From Kordiimonas laminariae (GTDB lineage: Bacteria; Pseudomonadota; Alphaproteobacteria; Sphingomonadales; Kordiimonadaceae), in contig NZ_JAKQZA010000008.1 of the NCBI RefSeq assembly GCF_023008165.1, positions 84,478 through 148,477 on the forward strand: 64,000 nt of DNA. Reading direction: 5' to 3'. The notes beneath the pieces were generated by a model. It worked only from the letters and a program-made list of their open reading frames with translations, had not been told where the DNA came from and made no database searches. Within the stretch, counting starts at the first letter, position 1; every line of letters begins with the position of its first letter. Shown in pieces: positions 25,399 through 34,042 of the stretch. The position numbers and the translations under genes were made by a program.

Positions 25399-27930
25399 CT
25401 AGAAGCTGGTTTCCACAAAGATACCAAACGTTCTTGGACGCGGCGGTGTTATTTGGTCGCGATTACGAAACAAAAAGCTATTGCCAAAAGCGAAAGTATT
25501 GTCTGTGGAGTCTGTCAGGTTACGAACATAGAACCCAAGCTTCCATCGTTCCCTAAACAACTGAAGGCGGGCGTTTGCAATCCCATATCCCCCCATAGCT
25601 GGTGACGAACCTTCATTAAATCCGATTGCCGATTCCCCAGTATAGGCATAATCAGCAGCAATCGTCGCAGACCAATCATTATTAATGGAGAACTGATAAA
25701 GCGCCGCCAAACTATATGTACTTCCCGGAATCGTGGGCAAACGGTCCCCTCTTTGAGCACCAAGAAAAACATTATCTTCCCGTAGTTCCGTTTCATTACC
25801 AAACAGGGAACCTGTTAATTCAAAACCGGGAAACAAACGAGCAGAAAACTCTATTTCATAACCAAGGCTACGCGCGTCACCCACGTTGGTGATAAAGGGA
25901 AACCCTGCTTCTGATATTTGGTCTGACTGAATATCAAACCAATCCACATAATAAACCGACGCATTGAGGGATAATGCTCTATCAAACCAGAATGATTTGA
26001 TACCCAATTCATAGTTCACCAGTTCATCAGATTCAAACACTTCGCTTTCAACATTCCCCTGTTCATCCTCAGGTCCTTGCACGGCTTGCAAGGCTTCGAT
26101 CGGTGTATTGATATTAATGCCCCCAACCCGGTATCCCATAGAAACCTGAGCATAGGTTTGAATAGCATCTGTCCACTGATACCGAAGCGCCAATTTTGGT
26201 GTTAACTCTTCAGTATCTGCATCTTCATCCAGAGCAAAGTTGGTGTTATCTGGGGTAAACAACGAAGCATATTCTACCTCGGTTTTATGCTTCGAATAGC
26301 GAAGCCCACCAGTTACACTAAATTTATCTGTAACTTGGTAACTGGCTTCCCCAAAAAATGCGAATTCAAAAACGGTTTCATCACGTTCTTCAGTTTGCGC
26401 TACTTCCGGGGATTGGCCTGCATTGCCTTGCAACAACAAGCTATCAAGATCATTGTTTCGGCCTAGAAAATAAAACCCAAGAAGCCAATCGAAATCGCCA
26501 TTACCTTCAGACTGCAGTCTGGTTTCATGGCTAATGGTTCTATATTCATCACGGCTAAAATAACCCACAGCGTTCTGGGTGAAAAAGTCGGAGAAAGCAT
26601 TTACTTCCTGAAACTGACCAAAGCCTTCGAGAACAGGTAAAGTGCCTGCCGCAGATCTAATTGTATCGATAAAAGGCAGTCCAATAGTTGCATCAGCCGT
26701 TTCCGTTACCCCCCGGCTTACAAAGGCTGTTGCGCTAGTCAACAGAGTCGAACCTATCTTACCTTTCAGCGTTAAGCTGCCATGGAAAAAGGAATCTTCA
26801 TAGGGCTCTGGGGTAAAGGTATCTTTCTGGTTTCTTGATTGGTCTACGAAGTAATACTGAGCATCATCATAGTTAATACCCTGCAGGTTTACCGATGCTT
26901 CCAGAGACCAGTTCGGGTTAATTTGCCATAAGAGCGACGGCCTTAGCCCCCATATCCGCAAATCGTTAGTATCTGTTTCACCAAGACGCGGATTATCAAT
27001 ATACCCATCATGCCCTTCAAAATATCCAGATACCCGAAGTGCCAGTTTATCTTCAACAAGGGGCTGATTGTAGACTGCATCAAGCGTTAATCCAGGGCCT
27101 GCACCCTTCGTTGCTTCCACTGCTATACGAGTTCTGAAACCTGTCTCTGTTAAATCAGGTTTGTTGGAAACAATCCGGTACAAGCCTCCCAAAGACCCCG
27201 CTCCATAAAGGGTTCCTTGCGGGCCTCGCACCAGTTCAATACGTTCCACATCAAACAAGCGTATATCCGGGTTAGTATCACTGAAGTTCACAGGTGTTTC
27301 ATCAATATAAACGCCGACCACACCCTGGGTTCGGTCAGAAAAGGCACCATCAGAAAGGCCTCGTACAAAAATCTTGTTTCTGCCTGGCCCAAGGTTTGTT
27401 GAAAATACACCTGCGAGATGTGGCGCTAGTGACTGAAGGTCATACGCCTGTAGATCATCAAACTGCAAAGACGATACACCAGCAATACTGACGGGCACTT
27501 CAAAGTTTGTCTCAGTCCTCTTGGTCGCTGTTACTACAACATCTTCTATATAGCTTGCTCGGGGTTCATCAGCAGTACGCTTTGCTCTCACCACAGGCTT
27601 ATTTTCAGAAGTGGTTTTAGAGAGCAATATCTGTACGGAATTTGGTGTAATAAATCTAAATTCCAGCCCGGTTCCATCGAGAATAGCTCTAAGCGCGGCA
27701 CGTTTTGAAAGGCTGCCACCCGTACCTTCTGTTTTAAGGGCTGAGATATTAACCCCAGAGTAATTGATAGAAAGTCGGGCTTTTTCAGAAAATGCGATAA
27801 GTGCTTCTTCGAGCGTACCGGCTTTAATATCATATAGACCGTTTTGCGCGTATGCAGGTTGCTCAACAACCAGCATTTCAACACAAAAGAGAGCTCCAAA
27901 GGCAGCCAACATGCTTCCAGTTCTAGTCAC
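25399..27930 (-). CDS. TonB-dependent receptor with STN signalling domain
   Basis: 843 residues. Signal peptide (FGALFCVEMLVVEQPAYAQ), an STN domain (about 30-110; LEEALIAFSEKARLSINYSG), plug (VVVTATKRTETNFEVPVSI, GVYIDETPV, VERIELVRGPQGTLYGAGSL) and a C-terminal barrel ending in RPRTFGIFVETSF. The STN domain marks a FecA-like transducing receptor that signals through FecR to an ECF sigma factor; both are encoded immediately upstream. Ligand not readable; the barrel resembles receptors for organic substrates or siderophores. Confidence 0.93.
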   Translation of the reverse strand: MTRTGSMLAAFGALFCVEMLVVEQPAYAQNGLYDIKAGTLEEALIAFSEKARLSINYSGVNISALKTEGTGGSLSKRAALRAILDGTGLEFRFITPNSVQILLSKTTSENKPVVRAKRTADEPRASYIEDVVVTATKRTETNFEVPVSIAGVSSLQFDDLQAYDLQSLAPHLAGVFSTNLGPGRNKIFVRGLSDGAFSDRTQGVVGVYIDETPVNFSDTNPDIRLFDVERIELVRGPQGTLYGAGSLGGLYRIVSNKPDLTETGFRTRIAVEATKGAGPGLTLDAVYNQPLVEDKLALRVSGYFEGHDGYIDNPRLGETDTNDLRIWGLRPSLLWQINPNWSLEASVNLQGINYDDAQYYFVDQSRNQKDTFTPEPYEDSFFHGSLTLKGKIGSTLLTSATAFVSRGVTETADATIGLPFIDTIRSAAGTLPVLEGFGQFQEVNAFSDFFTQNAVGYFSRDEYRTISHETRLQSEGNGDFDWLLGFYFLGRNNDLDSLLLQGNAGQSPEVAQTEERDETVFEFAFFGEASYQVTDKFSVTGGLRYSKHKTEVEYASLFTPDNTNFALDEDADTEELTPKLALRYQWTDAIQTYAQVSMGYRVGGININTPIEALQAVQGPEDEQGNVESEVFESDELVNYELGIKSFWFDRALSLNASVYYVDWFDIQSDQISEAGFPFITNVGDARSLGYEIEFSARLFPGFELTGSLFGNETELREDNVFLGAQRGDRLPTIPGSTYSLAALYQFSINNDWSATIAADYAYTGESAIGFNEGSSPAMGGYGIANARLQLFRERWKLGFYVRNLTDSTDNTFAFGNSFLFRNRDQITPPRPRTFGIFVETSF

Positions 27931-27940
27931 TCAAAACTCT

Positions 27941-28969
27941 CTATTGCTGCTTACGGTTAAGACTGTAGGTATTACTATCAGCTCTCAACTCCATGCCGGT
28001 GAATTCCGCTAACTCTCGAAGCATTGTCTCTGGTTCTGTAACCACCAGTGTACCGGAAAACACTGTATCTCCTTCAGCTGTAACTACCGCATGAATAGTC
28101 GGATAAATCAGCTGAATTTGCTCAAGTACTTCACTGATTGGCTGTTCTTTGAACCGTAACACCCCTTCAGTCCAATTTCCTATTGTGGCTGGGTCTACTT
28201 CCTTGAGAATTGGTTCATCACTTGTAGATGCATAAGTCGCTACAGTGCCCGGTTCAATAAGGATTGCTGGAGTTTTCTCCTCACCTGCCTGCGACGCCAC
28301 CGAAACCAAACCTTCATTCACCGAAACCCGGTCAAATCCATCTGCTTTCAAAACTTCAAAGCGCGTTCCCACAACACGCACTTGCCGTTCACCTGTATTC
28401 ACATAGAAAGGTCGATCTTTATCGGAAACCACATCAAAGAAAGCGCGACCACTTTCAAGCGCTACATTGCGTGCACCATCATCCATTTCCACAGAAATAC
28501 GGCTACCGGCAAAAAGGGTTACCCGTGAACCATCCATCAATTTTACATTTTTTAAACCTTCAGTACTGGCTGAATAGATATGAGGATCAGATGGTGCATC
28601 ATAAAAGGGCGTTTGCGGGAAAAACATGACAAAAAGCAGGGCAGCTACAGCAGCTAGACCCGTGGCAAACTTTGGCCACACCCAACTAGCATTCATAGGC
28701 TTGGGAGCTACTACCCCTTGATTTGAAGGTACCTTAAGATCACTTGCAAAGGCTGCTCTGATCTGCTGTTCATGCTGACCAACACCCACATAAGCCTCTT
28801 GTACATATTCAAAGGCATCAGTGTGGACTGGGTCTTCAAGGAGCCATTCCATATGGCGCACGCGTTCCGCATCAGACAAAGCACCGCCAGCAAGCTTCGC
28901 CTGCCATTCGGCTGCCTCATCAATGAGTTTCTGATCGATATGTTTCAGATCGTTCGCCATGTTTTTCAC
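27941..28969 (-). CDS. FecR-family anti-sigma/sensor protein
   Basis: 342 residues. N-terminal DUF4880 cytosolic domain (AAEWQAKLAGGALSDAERVR, WLLEDPVHTDAFEYVQEAY), one TM (about 93-112, FATGLAAVAALLFVMFFPQ), and a periplasmic FecR domain (LMDGSRVTLFAGSRISVEMD, FYVNTGERQVRVVGTRFEV) with a C-terminal STN/DUF4974-like end. Relays receptor occupancy to the sigma factor. 10 bases ahead of the TonB receptor gene. Confidence 0.93.
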   Translation of the reverse strand: MKNMANDLKHIDQKLIDEAAEWQAKLAGGALSDAERVRHMEWLLEDPVHTDAFEYVQEAYVGVGQHEQQIRAAFASDLKVPSNQGVVAPKPMNASWVWPKFATGLAAVAALLFVMFFPQTPFYDAPSDPHIYSASTEGLKNVKLMDGSRVTLFAGSRISVEMDDGARNVALESGRAFFDVVSDKDRPFYVNTGERQVRVVGTRFEVLKADGFDRVSVNEGLVSVASQAGEEKTPAILIEPGTVATYASTSDEPILKEVDPATIGNWTEGVLRFKEQPISEVLEQIQLIYPTIHAVVTAEGDTVFSGTLVVTEPETMLRELAEFTGMELRADSNTYSLNRKQQ

Positions 28970-29022
28970 TCTATGCCCATATATCTAACGAAATAGATAT
29001 CAGCCTGCCTCCAAAAAAACTC

Positions 29023-29601
29023 TTACGGTGCTGCTCTTTTTTTCAAATCAGACAAGGCCTTGATAGCCTTAATCATATGTTTCTCAATGGTACTTTTCGG
29101 AATACCTGTTTTTTCTGATATTTCAGAATGGGTTAGCCCTTCAAACCTGTGCAGCAGAAATATCTGCCGGGTTTTATCTGGTAGCTTTTCAATCACCTCT
29201 AAGGCCTCCTCCACCTGCTGCTTTGCGGATAACGTGCGGGCAGGATCAATACTTTCAGAACCCCCAATCGCATCCACCGCACCATCAGTATTAAGCTTGC
29301 CCCACGCGTCTTCACGTGCGGCTCTGGCCTTCTTCTCCCGTACCCGGTCAATCAACAAATTGTGGGCAATACGCGCTAAAAGGGCCTCTGGCGAGCCTGT
29401 CGTTTCTGCATCATATTTGTTTTGGAAGCGGATAAAGCATTCCTGCACAATTTCTTCTGCTTCAGCTTCATTTTTGATTTTGGCATTCACAAAACGGAGT
29501 AATGGCCCACGTTGCAGACGGAACAAATCTTCAAAGGATTTGTTGCTGCAAACCTCGTCATTACCCTTACGTAGGGTTTTGTTTTTAATCCAATCAAACA
29601 T
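29023..29601 (-). CDS. ECF RNA polymerase sigma factor, FecI-like
   Basis: 192 residues. Sigma region 2 (LLRFVNAKIKNEAEAEEIVQ, ECFIRFQNKY) and region 4 (LPDKTRQIFLLHRFEGLTHS, EISEKTGIPKSTIEKHMIKA). Heads the sigma-FecR-TonB receptor operon, giving a complete cell-surface signalling set. Divergent from the inositol phosphate synthase gene. Confidence 0.94.
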   Translation of the reverse strand: MFDWIKNKTLRKGNDEVCSNKSFEDLFRLQRGPLLRFVNAKIKNEAEAEEIVQECFIRFQNKYDAETTGSPEALLARIAHNLLIDRVREKKARAAREDAWGKLNTDGAVDAIGGSESIDPARTLSAKQQVEEALEVIEKLPDKTRQIFLLHRFEGLTHSEISEKTGIPKSTIEKHMIKAIKALSDLKKRAAP

Positions 29602-29737
29602 GGCTAAACTCTAGCGTATCCATAATTTTTTAGGAAGCCATGAATTGCTTATGACATTTTTCTAAAAAACTTTGGAGGTGGGTTTTCACTTGCTCCGTTT
29701 TTCACCCAAAGCAGGAATTAGCCTTGGAGTGAATTTT

Positions 29738-30895
29738 ATGACTGCACCAACAAACAAAAAAATAAATGTGGCAATTATTGGCATGGGTAACTGCGCGAGC
29801 TCGCTTATCCAGGGCATCTATTATTACGGCGCAGACCGTGAGACAGATGCATCAGGGCTGATGCACAGTGAACTGGGTGGCTATAAGCCATCTGATATTC
29901 AGATCACCGCCGCTTTTGATATCGACAGCCGTAAAGTGGGCAAAGACGTATCAGAAGCGATTTTCGTTGAACCAAACTGTACAGCTGTTTTCCAGAAAGA
30001 CATCCCACATCAGGGTGTAGCCGTTCAAATGGGCCATATGCTTGATGGCTATTCAGATCATATGGAAAGCTATCCAGATGAGCGCCGTTTCATGCCCTCT
30101 GCTGATACACAGCCAAGCAAAGAAGCTGTTGTAAAAGCGCTTCAGGACGCTGACGTAGACGTAATGATGAACTATCTGCCAGTGGGCAGCCAGAAAGCCA
30201 CGGAATTTTACGCGGAATGTGCTCTTGAAGCTGGCGTAGCGTTCGTAAACAATATCCCTGTTTTCATTGCCAGCAACCCTGAGTGGGCAGCACGCTTTGA
30301 AAATGCAGGTATTCCAATCATTGGCGACGATATCAAAGCCCAGCTTGGCGCAACAATTGTCCACCGTATCCTAACTGATCTGTTCGCCAAACGTGGCGTG
30401 GCGATGGACCGCACTTACCAGCTGAACACAGGTGGTAATACTGATTTCCTCAACATGAAAAACCAGAACCGACTGGAATCAAAGAAAGAATCTAAAACAG
30501 AAGCTGTACAATCAGTTGCAGCAAGCCGGCTAGATGATGAAAACATTCATGTTGGCCCCAGTGATTATGTGGCGTGGCAAAATGATAACAAAGTATGCTT
30601 CCTCCGCATGGAAGGCCGCCTCTTTGGTGATGTGCCAATGAACCTGGAGCTTCGCCTGTCTGTTGAAGATTCGCCAAACTCAGCCGGTGTTGCGATTGAT
30701 ACAATCCGCTGTGCCAAAGTTGCCCTGGACCGCGGCATCGCAGGTGTTGTTGAAGGCCCATCAGCTTATTTCTGTAAGCACCCTCCAATCCAGCATACAG
30801 ATGATGTTGCCCGCCTGATGACAGAAGCTTTCATAGAAGGCTCCAACGTAACCACTGTACCCGTTCCAGAAGCGTTAGCGGCCCTCGCTAGCTAA
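29738..30895 (+). CDS. ino1: Inositol-3-phosphate synthase
   Basis: 385 residues. NAD-dependent isomerisation of glucose 6-phosphate to inositol phosphate. Rossmann start INVAIIGMGNCASSLIQGI; family motifs MMNYLPVGSQKATEFYAECA, IIGDDIKAQLGATIVHRIL and LNTGGNTDFLNM. The ATG at 29738 has GGAG 8 bases ahead and fits known N-termini of the actinobacterial/archaeal-type enzyme; an open stretch back to a TTG at 29672 is not needed. Starts a gene set for inositol-containing products. Confidence 0.95.
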   Translation: MTAPTNKKINVAIIGMGNCASSLIQGIYYYGADRETDASGLMHSELGGYKPSDIQITAAFDIDSRKVGKDVSEAIFVEPNCTAVFQKDIPHQGVAVQMGHMLDGYSDHMESYPDERRFMPSADTQPSKEAVVKALQDADVDVMMNYLPVGSQKATEFYAECALEAGVAFVNNIPVFIASNPEWAARFENAGIPIIGDDIKAQLGATIVHRILTDLFAKRGVAMDRTYQLNTGGNTDFLNMKNQNRLESKKESKTEAVQSVAASRLDDENIHVGPSDYVAWQNDNKVCFLRMEGRLFGDVPMNLELRLSVEDSPNSAGVAIDTIRCAKVALDRGIAGVVEGPSAYFCKHPPIQHTDDVARLMTEAFIEGSNVTTVPVPEALAALAS

Positions 30896-30913
30896 CGCCC
30901 ACGAACGGCACTT

Positions 30914-30966
30914 TCTGCGGGGACCACCCCTTTCTGCATTTCGGTTCCCGCAGATCCCTTTTTATT
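30914..30966 (+). terminator. Hairpin with T tract between ino1 and the phosphotransferase gene
   Basis: Stem TCTGCGGG-G-ACC (30914-30925) with GGT-T-CCCGCAGA (30943-30954), 17-base loop, then TCCCTTTTTATT. Eleven pairs with one mismatch; T run delayed by CCC. It ends the ino1 message or works as an attenuator giving lower expression of downstream genes. The ribosome site of the next gene begins only a few bases later. Confidence 0.55.
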
Positions 30967-30976
30967 GAGGCTTCAG

Positions 30977-31876
30977 ATGAGCGAAACAAAAGTCATCTCT
31001 GTTAAACCAGCCGAATATGGCCGACCTAATTCCATCGAGGATGCCTCCAACAAATACCTCATACATCCACTTTCAGAGCTGGTAGTGGAGATAGGGTTAT
31101 TGTTGAAACTCAGCCCCAATATTATTTCCTTCATGGGTATGGGATGTGGTTTTCTTGCAGCCTACCTTTACTACTATCTACCGCAAACGCCTTATGTGAT
31201 TGGCGGTTTCCTCGCCATGATCGGCTGGCATGTTTTTGATGGTGCAGACGGCAAACTAGCACGCGCCACAGGGAAAACGAGTGCTTTTGGGCGTATCATC
31301 GACGGTATCTGTGATCATGTTGTATTTAGTGTGGTATATATCTCCCTCGCCCTCCATCTCGTAGAAACGGGATATTCCACCAATGTCTGGTGGCTGGTAA
31401 TTGGGGCTGGAATTTCCCATGCAGTACAGGCTGCAGGGTATGAAGAACGTCGCCAAAAATACCAACGGCGAATAGAAGGCCTTCACCGCACATCAGTGCA
31501 AGAAAAACTCCTTCACATAAATGGGGAAAAATCATTCCTCGCTTCGTTCTACGACAAAGCCCAAAAACTTGTTGCCGGAGCTGACCACGGGCTTGACTGC
31601 AAACTACTGGAACTCGGCGAAACTCAGTGGGGTAAAGGTGTTGCGGGCGCTGTCATCATGCGCACTATCCCCATGGTGAAAGCCTGGGCTTTACTGAATG
31701 CAAATAACCGTACGCTGCTTATTTTTATCTTCGCCTTTATGGGCCAACCCGCACTTTATTTCGCAGTGGAGCTGATCTTATTCAACATCATCATGGCAAC
31801 ATTGATGATCGCTGAATGGCAGCAAGAAAAAACCCTGATCGAATATACCAATACCTTCACTGATCCTTCAGCATGA
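30977..31876 (+). CDS. CDP-alcohol phosphatidyltransferase family protein
   Basis: 299 residues from the ATG at 30977 (GAGG upstream; a TTG at 30965 is also open). Multi-TM enzyme with the family motif D-G-x2-A-R intact: DGADGKLARATG then FGRIIDGICD. It transfers a phospho-alcohol from a CDP-activated donor. With an inositol-1-P cytidylyltransferase-like gene nearby, CDP-inositol is the likely donor, the acceptor being an alcohol, lipid or inositol phosphate. Overlaps the flippase gene by 4 bases. Confidence 0.88.
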   Translation: MSETKVISVKPAEYGRPNSIEDASNKYLIHPLSELVVEIGLLLKLSPNIISFMGMGCGFLAAYLYYYLPQTPYVIGGFLAMIGWHVFDGADGKLARATGKTSAFGRIIDGICDHVVFSVVYISLALHLVETGYSTNVWWLVIGAGISHAVQAAGYEERRQKYQRRIEGLHRTSVQEKLLHINGEKSFLASFYDKAQKLVAGADHGLDCKLLELGETQWGKGVAGAVIMRTIPMVKAWALLNANNRTLLIFIFAFMGQPALYFAVELILFNIIMATLMIAEWQQEKTLIEYTNTFTDPSA

Positions 31877-33330
31877 GCGCACTAGAAGATATTCAGGATA
31901 TCCTCAGAGGCGCTCTGGCATCTCTTGGTGGGTTTGGTGGCCGTGTGATTGCCCGGCTTATCTTGATGCTGCTTGCAGGCCAATTATACGGTGCTGAAGC
32001 GCTCGGTATTTTAGGGCAAGTTGCAGCGCTCACAGAAATCTTGGCTGCCACTGCTGTGATCGGATTGAAACGCAGCCTTCTAGATATTTTGAGCCAACCA
32101 GACAACGAAGATAAAACCTCAAAAATCATCAAAGAAGCTCTTATTTCCTCCCTTCTGCTTGCCAGCTTTATGTCCATAGTTTTTGGCGTGCTTTGGGGAT
32201 ATCTATTCACCGATATTGAACTGCCAATCCTGCTTCTTGCAGCAATCCCCGCAATTGTATTTGCGGAAGTGGCTGGCACAGCTATCCGCTTTCAACGCAT
32301 TATCCGCTGGGAAGTAATCGCGCGCTGCATTTTTGAACCTTGGGCCTTCTTAGCATCAGCCACCCTCTTTTACTGGCTTTCGCCTTCAGAAACAGGCCTT
32401 CTTTCAGCATACGCTATATCAGCGCTGGCGGCTGCTTTTGGTATCGGTATTGGCTTGAGTAAAGCTTATAGCTTCAGCGCTATATTCCATACCCAAATCG
32501 AGATCAGATCACTTTATCAGATACCCCTGAAAAGCCTTCCAGTAGGTATTACAGATATTGGCATCATGATGTTCCGCCGCATTGATATTCTTTTGCTGTC
32601 GCTCGTTGCAGGCCACGGCGTAACAGGCATCTATTATATGGCGCAGCAAATTGTAACGGTGCCCCATAAAATCCACCAACTGTTTGAACCGATGATGGCT
32701 CCTGTGTTGGCGAAACTGCACCACGGCGCCAAACGAAAAGCCACTGGCAGAAAACTATCCGGGTTTTGCCGCTGGGTCTTGACACTTCAACTTGCCCTTA
32801 CCGTTCCGTTTATTCTGTTCTCAAGCGAATTGATGGCTGTCTTTGGAGAACAATTTTATGTTGGTGGTTTGGTGCTGAGCCTGCTGCTCATTGCAGAACT
32901 GTTTGATGGCAGCTTCGCTCTCGGAGAAACAGCTCTCGTTTATGCAGCACCACGCACACCGCCAAAACTGATTTTGATAGCACTTATGATAGAAACCACT
33001 GCCATCATCTCATTCTCATATTTTTGGGGAGCAGAGGGCGCAGCATTTGGATTTATGATTGCCATGGTCAGCCTAGCAGGGATGCGCCTATGGAAGCTGA
33101 AATCAAAACTGGATATCACAATTTTAAGCAGCAACTTTTTAAAACCACTCACTGGGGCGTTCTTCATTGCTGCTATCTTTGGCTTTATGAAACAAGAGAC
33201 TGCGATTTATAATCCTGATTACTTTGGCATATATATTTTCGCAGCCGTTGCTCTCTATCTGGGGGTAATTCGCCTTACATCCCTAACGGCAGAAGACAAA
33301 ACTATCTGGAAGCGATTAAGGGCTGGTTAG
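31873..33330 (+). CDS. Wzx/MATE-like oligosaccharide flippase
   Basis: 485 residues with about 12-14 hydrophobic helices of the MOP (polysaccharide transport) superfamily: GFGGRVIARLILMLLAGQLY, GVTGIYYMAQQIVTVPHKI, MFRRIDILLLSL. Moves lipid-linked saccharide or similar head groups across the inner membrane. Translation coupled to the phosphotransferase (ATGA). Overlaps 29 bases at its end with the convergent cytidylyltransferase gene. Confidence 0.88.
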   Translation: MSALEDIQDILRGALASLGGFGGRVIARLILMLLAGQLYGAEALGILGQVAALTEILAATAVIGLKRSLLDILSQPDNEDKTSKIIKEALISSLLLASFMSIVFGVLWGYLFTDIELPILLLAAIPAIVFAEVAGTAIRFQRIIRWEVIARCIFEPWAFLASATLFYWLSPSETGLLSAYAISALAAAFGIGIGLSKAYSFSAIFHTQIEIRSLYQIPLKSLPVGITDIGIMMFRRIDILLLSLVAGHGVTGIYYMAQQIVTVPHKIHQLFEPMMAPVLAKLHHGAKRKATGRKLSGFCRWVLTLQLALTVPFILFSSELMAVFGEQFYVGGLVLSLLLIAELFDGSFALGETALVYAAPRTPPKLILIALMIETTAIISFSYFWGAEGAAFGFMIAMVSLAGMRLWKLKSKLDITILSSNFLKPLTGAFFIAAIFGFMKQETAIYNPDYFGIYIFAAVALYLGVIRLTSLTAEDKTIWKRLRAG

Positions 33331-34042
33331 AATTAAGCCACTTGGTGGCCATTTCGTGCATTTCAGGGCTATCAACATCAATCCAGAAATGGCTTGAAAC
33401 ATCCACTGTAACCGCTCTGTTTTCCTTAGCCAGTTCCAGCATTCCACCTGAGATGGAATAATCATTCTGGTCCCTGCCACTTTTCTCAATCGCTTCGAAC
33501 AGTGCCTGGCCCGCGTGGAAGACACCTGTATCAAAAGCATTATAGAGAGGGATTTCCTTCCCGATATTTGTAATATAACGGCCCTTGGTGCACACCTTGG
33601 TTACATCTTCCAAATCTACATACGGGTTATTTAATTTACCATCCACCGCCAGTGCTATTTCATCCCGCTTTTTGCTCGCCGAAAGCAGCTGTTCAATAAG
33701 GGCAGGCTCAAGGAAATGATCACACATAGAAAGCACAAAACTTTCTGAAAGCTTCTCCGCCGCTTTCAGGACAGACAGACCATTTGGATACATAAAATCA
33801 GGGTTATGGATGGTTTCAATATGCCAACCCGTGTCCTTTGAAAGACTTTCAAGAAAGGTTTCAAGAATTTCTGAATGATAGCCTGTTACAACAACCGCAC
33901 GGCTCAAACCCGCAGCGAACGCACTTTCAAGTGCCCGTTCAATAAGCGGAATACCGCAAAGCTCAACAAGCGGCTTTAGATTGCCTTTGGCCCTGAGCCT
34001 TGTGCCCATTCCCGCGGCAACAATTAGCAGGTCTTTTGTCAT
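33302..34042 (-). CDS. Nucleotidyltransferase, inositol-1-phosphate cytidylyltransferase-like
   Basis: 246 residues from the ATG at 34042, which overlaps the stop of the exporter gene (TAATG); an open stretch to 34141 is read-through of the other frame. GT-A NTP-transferase fold: LLIVAAGMGTRLRAKGNLKP, MYPNGLSVLKAAEKL, FVLSMCDHFLEPAL, DVTKVCTKG. These resemble the IPCT part of the archaeal/Thermotoga di-inositol phosphate enzyme, which makes CDP-inositol from CTP and inositol 1-phosphate. Substrate is inferred mainly from the neighbours. Confidence 0.8.
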   Translation of the reverse strand: MTKDLLIVAAGMGTRLRAKGNLKPLVELCGIPLIERALESAFAAGLSRAVVVTGYHSEILETFLESLSKDTGWHIETIHNPDFMYPNGLSVLKAAEKLSESFVLSMCDHFLEPALIEQLLSASKKRDEIALAVDGKLNNPYVDLEDVTKVCTKGRYITNIGKEIPLYNAFDTGVFHAGQALFEAIEKSGRDQNDYSISGGMLELAKENRAVTVDVSSHFWIDVDSPEMHEMATKWLNSNQPLIASR

